Assembly: GCA_947627815.1 (NCBI GenBank)
Contig: CANQXN010000091.1
Span: forward strand, 1 to 6,965
Length of the DNA: 6,965 nt
DNA from: an uncultured Clostridia bacterium
GTDB taxonomy: Bacteria; Bacillota; Clostridia; Oscillospirales; CAG-272
Direction of reading: 5' to 3'
Numbering within the stretch: the stretch's first letter is position 1; every line of letters begins with the position of its first letter. Positions 1-4,520 of the stretch are shown piece after piece. Position numbers and translations under genes: made by a program. The notes below the pieces were generated by a model. That model had not been told where the DNA came from. It ran no database searches and saw only the letters and a program-made list of their open reading frames with translations.

Positions 1-30
1 TCTCCATAGCGCGGAGAGCGGCCGTTTTTT
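1..30 (+). terminator. probable intrinsic terminator, left arm cut by window edge
   Basis: TCTCC at 1-5 pairs with GGAGA at 13-17 around a 7-base loop. The right arm continues as GCGGCCG (18-24) straight into six T (25-30). If the unseen left flank reads CGGCCGC, the stem would be 12 bp followed by a T tract, which is a classical intrinsic terminator for a plus-strand gene lying to the left. The same stem has an A tract on its other side, so it could also end the minus-strand PTS-like gene, whose stop lies at 33-35. Only five base pairs are actually visible. Confidence 0.5.
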
Positions 31-32
31 GT

Positions 33-1733
33 TTATCCCTCTTGTTTGTCTTCCTCTGTCAAGGCAAAAAGGGGATCGCGGGGGGAAACGATCGTTTTGT
101 CAAACAGCGTGACCTTTTGATAGCGCGCGGCGTTTTGCACCGTTACCGGCGTGGTGAGATCAAAGCCCTCCTTGTCCAGCGCGTCAAGATCAAAACTGAT
201 TAGAAGATCGCCGGCGCTGACTTCCTCTCCCACGGTGCGGTGCGCGGTGAAATATTTTCCCTCCGGCGCGTCGTTTTCCCGCCCCACGCGGACGGCAATT
301 TCGGCGCCTTCCGGGCTGGTAATCATAAAGGACTGGCAGTTTTCGCTCAAAGAAGTGAGATGCCCCGAAACCGGCGCATAGAGATGCCCGTCGATGGGGA
401 GAACGGCCGATCCTTGACCGGCCTGTCCGGGCGGCCAGGTGATGTCCTCCAGGTCGCTCAACAAAACGACGCTGCCGGCAAGCGGACTCATGACGGTGAT
501 GGTTTTTTCCCTGACGGCAACCGAGGCGGGCTGTGTCGCCCCGCTTCTTGTGTCTTGCCCCGAAAGCTCTTTTTCGGGTAAGGGCGCGGCGCTTTCATCG
601 GCGCGGTAGAGGATCAGCGTCAGCGTAAAGGAGAGGAGCAGCGCCAAGGCCATGGTGACAAGACCCCAGACAAGACCGTCCGGCTCCGTGACTTCCGTGA
701 TGGCTTGCAGGGTGAACAGCGAAGGCGTCGTCTGTCCCGCCGGCGCGACGGCCAGGCGCATGAGGCCGGCGAAAAGACCGGCGGCGCCGGCGCTCAGACA
801 GGCCGCCAGCAGGGAAGAGCGCTTTTTCAGCGTGACGCCGTAAAAAGCGGGTTGAATCATGCCCGAAAGGATAGCGGTGACGCCGGCGCTTGCGGCGATA
901 TGCCGCATCTGCTTGTCCTTGGTCATGGCGGCCACGCCGAACGCCGCGCCGCCCTGCGCTAACGAGGCGCAGAAGAGAGCGATGACAAAGATCGGGTCAA
1001 GCGTCGGCGTGGCGGTTAATAGCCCGAGAAAGGCCAGAGAAAAAAGCGCGCTGTTCATGCCGAAAAAGGCAAAGAAGGGGACAAGCGCCGCAAAGAGCGC
1101 CACCGCCAGCCAGTCGACATTGCGATACAGCCAGGAAAAAACGCTGACGGCGCCCCGTCCTGCCCAGGCGCCCAGCGGGCCAAGCACGATAAGCACAATG
1201 GGCGCTGTGATGAGAAGCGAGAGAAGGGGTTTGACATAGACCGCCGCCTCCCCACGGCAAAGGCGGTCGGACAGCATTCCGACATACTTTAATACCGGCA
1301 CCGTGAGAAAGACCGCCAAAAGATTGCCGGCATAGACGGCGGCTGTCACCGGCAGGCCGAGAAAATCGCCGTCTCCGACAGAAAAAATTTCGGCAAGCGC
1401 GGGAGAAAGCAGAACCGCGGCGAGCAGCATGGCCAGGGGTTTGCTCACTTCCCAATGTTCTGCCACGGTGGAGGCAAGAAAAACAGGAAGAAAGAAAAAC
1501 ACGGCGTCCGCCATGAGGGCGAGAATGGCATAGGTACCGCTTGTCGGCGATAGGATCTTCATGAAGGTGAGAAGATTGAGCAATACTTTTAAAAGTCCTC
1601 CGCCCAAAAGAGCGGGGATCAGCGGCGCCATGCAGTCGCTGACATAGTCGCAGAAACGCGAGATAGGCTGGCTCTGGGTTGTACGGTTTCGGTCGGCCGT
1701 GATGGGACGGGCGGCGGATGCGGTGGATTCCAT
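33..1733 (-). CDS. PTS EIIC-EIIA fusion protein (glucose/beta-glucoside family) lacking EIIB and catalytic residues
   Basis: Numbering is from the ATG at 1733 (566 aa). Residues about 23-376 are a polytopic EIIC domain of the bgl/glucose superfamily, recognised by the PALLGGGLLK, DAVFFFLP, GPLGAW and AAFGV blocks. A hydrophilic linker (about 377-408) leads to a Crr-like EIIA domain (about 411-559; SPLAGSV, APVSG, GDLLISFD and TPVTVQN blocks). Known family members use EIIA and EIIB to phosphorylate a sugar as EIIC imports it. Here there is no EIIB domain. The two EIIA histidines are Q467 (nt 333-335) and R482 (nt 288-290), at the correct 15-residue spacing. The EIIC FGLHW-type His is N227 (nt 1053-1055), and the Glu of the GITEP-type motif is Q294 (nt 852-854). 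The frame is intact. An in-frame GTG at 1754 would add 7 residues but has no Shine-Dalgarno, whereas the ATG has AGGGGG 9 nt upstream. It is probably not a working PTS permease; a sensor, regulator or facilitator role is inference. Divergent from the RND operon. Confidence 0.9.
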   Translation of the reverse strand: MESTASAARPITADRNRTTQSQPISRFCDYVSDCMAPLIPALLGGGLLKVLLNLLTFMKILSPTSGTYAILALMADAVFFFLPVFLASTVAEHWEVSKPLAMLLAAVLLSPALAEIFSVGDGDFLGLPVTAAVYAGNLLAVFLTVPVLKYVGMLSDRLCRGEAAVYVKPLLSLLITAPIVLIVLGPLGAWAGRGAVSVFSWLYRNVDWLAVALFAALVPFFAFFGMNSALFSLAFLGLLTATPTLDPIFVIALFCASLAQGGAAFGVAAMTKDKQMRHIAASAGVTAILSGMIQPAFYGVTLKKRSSLLAACLSAGAAGLFAGLMRLAVAPAGQTTPSLFTLQAITEVTEPDGLVWGLVTMALALLLSFTLTLILYRADESAAPLPEKELSGQDTRSGATQPASVAVREKTITVMSPLAGSVVLLSDLEDITWPPGQAGQGSAVLPIDGHLYAPVSGHLTSLSENCQSFMITSPEGAEIAVRVGRENDAPEGKYFTAHRTVGEEVSAGDLLISFDLDALDKEGFDLTTPVTVQNAARYQKVTLFDKTIVSPRDPLFALTEEDKQEG

Positions 1734-1742
1734 CGGGAAGTT

Positions 1743-1748
1743 CCCCCT
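1743..1748 (-). promoter_or_regulatory. ribosome binding site deciding the ATG start of the PTS-like gene
   Basis: On the minus strand AGGGGG (5 of 6 to AGGAGG), preceded by AAA, lies 9 nt before the ATG at 1733-1731. It sits inside the first codons of the alternative GTG-initiated frame (GTG at 1754-1752), and nothing purine-rich of SD type precedes that GTG. This favours the shorter product. Confidence 0.6.
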
Positions 1749-1771
1749 TTTCACTCGGCATTTTGCGGGCG

Positions 1772-1793
1772 GCGCGACAGCGTCCTGTCCCGC
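1772..1793 (-). promoter_or_regulatory. leader hairpin upstream of the PTS-like gene
   Basis: On the minus strand GCGGGACAG, a GACG loop, then CTGTCGCGC form 8 base pairs with one G-G mismatch. A second CTGTC copy lies just upstream in the transcript (1806-1802) and could pair with the same GACAG, giving mutually exclusive stems. There is no following U tract, so it is not a terminator. The hairpin ends 38 nt before the ATG. A regulatory role is speculative. Confidence 0.3.
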
Positions 1794-1876
1794 TTTCCTC
1801 TGACAGTTTGGCCAAGAAATGGAAAAAATATACCAATGCCGGAAAAAAGAGGAATTTTTTTAGGACGGCCAAGGGC

Positions 1877-1905
1877 ATTTTAAAAAATCCTTTCGTTTCC
1901 GACAA
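1877..1905 (-). promoter_or_regulatory. candidate sigma-A promoter for the PTS-like gene
   Basis: On the minus strand TTGTCG (1905-1900, 4 of 6 to TTGACA) is followed by a 17-bp spacer and TAAAAT (1882-1877, 5 of 6 to TATAAT). The predicted transcription start near 1870 leaves a leader of about 135 nt before the ATG at 1733. Confidence 0.55.
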
Positions 1906-1917
1906 GAGATTTTTTTG

Positions 1918-1939
1918 TTTTTCCACAAATGTGAAAAAA
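1918..1939. promoter_or_regulatory. palindromic operator candidate, copy 1
   Basis: The core CACAAATGTG (1924-1933) is flanked by T runs on the left and A runs on the right, giving a 22-bp palindrome with 9 of 10 symmetric pairs matching around a central AA. It lies between the two divergent promoter candidates, upstream of the minus-strand -35 and about 35 bp upstream of the plus-strand -10. Read on the minus strand it matches copy 2 almost exactly. It is probably a binding site for a dimeric repressor or activator whose gene is not in the window. Confidence 0.5.
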
Positions 1940-1968
1940 TTGGGGTTTCTTTTTGCCGGTAAAAAGAA

Positions 1969-1974
1969 TATAAT
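1969..1974 (+). promoter_or_regulatory. perfect TATAAT -10 element for the RND operon
   Basis: TATAAT occurs about 106 bp before the GTG start of the RND gene. The -35 region at the right distance (1946-1951, TTTCTT) is poor, and there is no TGn extension. The promoter may therefore need an activator, in keeping with the palindrome upstream. The predicted start is near 1981. Confidence 0.5.
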
Positions 1975-1990
1975 GTACAGAGAAAGAAAA

Positions 1991-2005
1991 TTCACATCTG
2001 TGGCA
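1991..2005. promoter_or_regulatory. palindromic operator candidate, copy 2
   Basis: TTCACATCTGTGGCA contains the palindrome CACATCTGTG (1993-2002). It matches 13 of 15 positions with the reverse complement of the copy 1 region (1921-1935). The centres of the two copies are 69 bp apart. Copy 2 falls just downstream of the predicted plus-strand transcription start, a typical position for a repressor site. Confidence 0.5.
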
Positions 2006-2066
2006 TATTTTCATTTTGGGAAATAACTCATAAAAGAGGAAAAAAGCCGCAAAAGAGCATAAGAAA

Positions 2067-2072
2067 AGGAGG
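2067..2072 (+). promoter_or_regulatory. strong Shine-Dalgarno fixing the GTG start of the RND gene
   Basis: A perfect AGGAGG lies 8 nt before the GTG at 2081, so the rare start codon can be called with confidence. Confidence 0.85.
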
Positions 2073-2080
2073 AGTTTGCC

Positions 2081-4432
2081 GTGAGAGCCATCAGCCGCGC
2101 CATCGTCAAAGGGCGAAAACTGCTTTTCCTTCTCTTTTTGGGGCTGATCGTGTTCAGCCTTTGGGGGATCCCCCGGGTGAATGTGGAGTATTCCATCACG
2201 ACCTATCTGCCCCCCGATACCGATACCAAAAAGGCGCTGGACATCATGGAGGAAGAGTTCACCACCTACGGCAGCGCCACGGTGATGATCCGAAACATCT
2301 CCTATGAAAAGGCGCTTTCCCTCCACGATACCATCGCGGATATGGAAGGCGTCAAAAGTTTTGACTTCAAAAATACCGAGGACTACTATAAAGAAAGCTG
2401 CGCGCTGTTCAAAATCACCTTTGACGGCGATGACGAGGACGAAATCTGCGTTACGGCTTATAACGAAATTCTCGATCTGCTTTCTTCCTACGATATTTTT
2501 GTCTCGGAAGAGCTGGTGAACACCTATGCGGACCAGTTGCAGGAGGATGTCAATTTTGTTCTGGTGCTGGCAGTTCTGATCATTGTCCTTGTGCTTGCCC
2601 TGACCTGCAACAGCTTTGCCGAAATTCCGGTTTTTCTCCTCACCTTCGGCGTGTCGGCACTGCTCAATATGGGTACGAATTTCTTTTTCGGCACCATTTC
2701 CTTTATTTCCAAATCGGTCTGTGTGATTCTTCAGTTGGCGCTTGCCATCGACTATGCCATCATTCTGTCCAACCGCTTTTCCGAGGAAAAGAAAAACGGC
2801 CTTGCGCCCCAAGAGGCCATGGTGGAGGCGCTCGCGAAAGCCCTGCCCGAAATCAGCGGCTCTTCTCTGACGACCATTGCCGGTCTTGTGGCGCTCACCA
2901 CGATGTCGCTGCGGCTGGGCGCCGACCTCGGTCTTGTCCTTGCCAAGAGCATCGTATGCAGTATGCTGACCGTCTTTCTCTTCATGCCGGCGCTGCTTCT
3001 TTGGTTCGGCAAGGCCATTGATAAAACCACCCACCGTTCCCTCGTCGCCGGCGTTTCGTGGATCGGAAAGGGCGTGCGGAAACTCTGCTATCCTTTGGCG
3101 ATCCTCTTTCTTGTCGTTGTGATTGTCTGTACCTATTTTTCCTTCGGCGTGGACTATGTCTATTCTCAAAACGACATCGATACGACCCGCCCCTCCGATA
3201 AACAGATCGCCCTGGAAAAGACCCGGGCGGTTTTCGGTCAGACCAACGCTTTGGTCATCTTGGTGCCGTATGGGGATTACGCGCTCGAAAAAAGCGTGAT
3301 CGACCTCGTACAGACCCATGAAGAAATCCTCTCCGCTACCGGCATCTCCAATGTGGAGCTTACCTTGAACGGCTGCCGGCAATATCTCACCGAGCCTATG
3401 AATTACAAGCGGTTTGCCCTGCTGCTCGGCGCCGACGAATCGACCGCTTCGGCGATTTTTGAAGCCTATGCCTTTTTCAGCAAGGACGACACCGCCGACG
3501 GTTTGGAGGAGCTGGCGGTTTACCGCGCCAATCAGGACATCTATACCGTATCGCTTCTCGAGCTTTGCGACTGCGCTTTTTCGCACAACAATTTCATTGA
3601 CGCCTATCTCTACGATGACAGCGACGCGCACGACAGGTACACCGATCTGCGCGATCAGGTGGAGGACGCCGAGCGCCAGCTCATCGGCGTCAATTATACC
3701 CGGTGCCTCTTCAATTTAGACGGCGATGTGGAGAGCGAAGAGACCTTCGCGCTTCTCGAAACGCTCTTTTCCGAGGTAAAGACCCTCTGTCCCGGGGCGA
3801 TTTTCGCCGGCGACTCCATGAGCAGCTATGACTTGGATCAGTCCTTTTCTACCGACAATATCAAGGTGAGCCTGCTCACCGCGCTGTTTGTCTTTGTGAT
3901 TCTGATCTTTACCCTGCGTTCCTGGGGGCTGCCGCTGCCGCTGACACTGACCATTCAGGGGGCGATCTTCATCAATTTCAGCTATTACGCCTTCAGCCAT
4001 ACCAATTTGTTCTTCTTTGTCTATCTCATCGTCAGCGCCATTCAGATGGGCGCCACCATCGACTATGCCATTGTTTTTACCGACCGTTACGCCGCCTTGC
4101 GGGAGGAGATGGATAAAAAAGAAGCGGTCGCGCTTTCGATCAGTCAGGCGTTTCCCACCATTCTGACCTCCGGCTCGATCCTCACCGCGTCCGGCTTCCT
4201 CATCGGCGGCGTGGTGAGCGATCCCTTGATCGCCACCTTGGGGCTGTGTTTGGGGCGGGGCGTCATCATCTCGATTCTCTGCGTACTGCTCGTCTGTCCC
4301 GCGCTGCTCTATCTCTTCGATAAGCCGCTATTGAAAACCAGATTCAAAGCCAAAGAAAAAAAGCTCCCTTTCCTCAAACGGGGGAGAATCCGAAAAGGAG
4401 AAGCGTCCGATGAAACATCCGACAAAACATAA
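2081..4432 (+). CDS. MMPL-type RND-superfamily membrane permease
   Basis: A 783-aa inner-membrane protein with the duplicated RND layout. TM1 (about 13-30) is followed by a small extracellular domain (31-155), a five-helix bundle (about 158-310), TM7 (about 335-355), a larger extracellular domain (356-595) and a second bundle (about 596-748), then a basic tail. The MMPL hallmark Asp-Tyr pairs of the proton relay appear in both halves: D224-Y225 in AIDYAIIL and D661-Y662 in TIDYAIVF, each followed by a loop with NRF or DRY. The GSSLTTIAGL and GSILTASGFL segments after them are also typical. The family exports lipids, glycolipids or other hydrophobic molecules using proton motive force; the substrate here is unknown. 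Size is normal for MMPL proteins. No adaptor or outer-membrane factor is adjacent, as expected in a Gram-positive. Its stop codon overlaps the start of the secreted GLUG protein, so the two are translated together. The GTG start is supported by an ideal SD. Confidence 0.92.
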   Translation: MRAISRAIVKGRKLLFLLFLGLIVFSLWGIPRVNVEYSITTYLPPDTDTKKALDIMEEEFTTYGSATVMIRNISYEKALSLHDTIADMEGVKSFDFKNTEDYYKESCALFKITFDGDDEDEICVTAYNEILDLLSSYDIFVSEELVNTYADQLQEDVNFVLVLAVLIIVLVLALTCNSFAEIPVFLLTFGVSALLNMGTNFFFGTISFISKSVCVILQLALAIDYAIILSNRFSEEKKNGLAPQEAMVEALAKALPEISGSSLTTIAGLVALTTMSLRLGADLGLVLAKSIVCSMLTVFLFMPALLLWFGKAIDKTTHRSLVAGVSWIGKGVRKLCYPLAILFLVVVIVCTYFSFGVDYVYSQNDIDTTRPSDKQIALEKTRAVFGQTNALVILVPYGDYALEKSVIDLVQTHEEILSATGISNVELTLNGCRQYLTEPMNYKRFALLLGADESTASAIFEAYAFFSKDDTADGLEELAVYRANQDIYTVSLLELCDCAFSHNNFIDAYLYDDSDAHDRYTDLRDQVEDAERQLIGVNYTRCLFNLDGDVESEETFALLETLFSEVKTLCPGAIFAGDSMSSYDLDQSFSTDNIKVSLLTALFVFVILIFTLRSWGLPLPLTLTIQGAIFINFSYYAFSHTNLFFFVYLIVSAIQMGATIDYAIVFTDRYAALREEMDKKEAVALSISQAFPTILTSGSILTASGFLIGGVVSDPLIATLGLCLGRGVIISILCVLLVCPALLYLFDKPLLKTRFKAKEKKLPFLKRGRIRKGEASDETSDKT
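4395..4400 (+). promoter_or_regulatory. ribosome binding site inside the RND gene for the GLUG protein
   Basis: AAGGAG lies 9 nt before the ATG at 4410, within the last codons of the RND gene. It decides the start of the downstream gene and indicates translational coupling. Confidence 0.75.
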
Positions 4433-4520
4433 AAACACGCAGCGCCTTTGCCGCGCCTTTTGGGCGGCGGCTTTGATCCTCGCGCTTGCGGCGGGGCTGT
4501 TCGGCGTCGGCGCGCTTGCC
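4410..4520 (+). other. signal peptide of the GLUG protein
   Basis: Basic N-region (MKHPTKHKNTQRLCR), hydrophobic core (about residues 17-34, AAALILALAAGLF) and an ALA cleavage motif at 35-37 before Glu-Glu. No Cys follows the core, so this is type I and not a lipoprotein signal. Confidence 0.85.

Larger units (their letters stand above)
1734..2080. other. divergent intergenic region, AT-rich, with dual promoters and palindromes
   Basis: There is no credible gene in this 347-bp stretch. It is markedly richer in A and T than the flanking coding DNA, with many A/T runs (for example 1823-1828, 1843-1848, 1855-1861, 1882-1887, 1911-1916, 1934-1939) that may make it bent. It contains a minus-strand promoter candidate, a plus-strand -10 hexamer, two related palindromes and a GC-rich hairpin in the PTS-like leader. 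I looked for a BglG/LicT-type antiterminator target followed by a terminator, common before bgl PTS genes, and did not find one. Confidence 0.7.

Noticed and set aside
1734..1870. BglG/LicT antiterminator target in the leader of the PTS-like gene
   Set aside because: No GGAT-start RAT-like hairpin followed by a terminator with a U tract was found, although such control is common for bgl PTS genes.
997..1995. Minus-strand frame of 332 codons overlapping the PTS-like gene
   Set aside because: It is out of frame with the well-supported EIIC coding sequence, and its translation is Arg, Ser and His-rich with no domain.
1921..2005. CRP or Rex binding sites
   Set aside because: The sites contain TGTGAA and TTCACA parts, but the spacing of the half sites (CACA-NN-TGTG) does not fit TGTGA-N6-TCACA or TTGTGAA-N4-TTCACAA.
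1718..2026. Plus-strand 102-codon frame in the intergenic region
   Set aside because: It spans both promoter candidates and copies of the palindrome, lacks a good SD, and overlaps the start of the PTS-like gene.
1880..3631. Long antisense open frame of 583 codons opposite the RND gene
   Set aside because: It is codon-aligned with the RND gene on the other strand, where stops arise only from sense TTA, CTA and TCA codons, which are rare here. Its product is low in hydrophobic core and resembles no family, and it runs through the promoter region.
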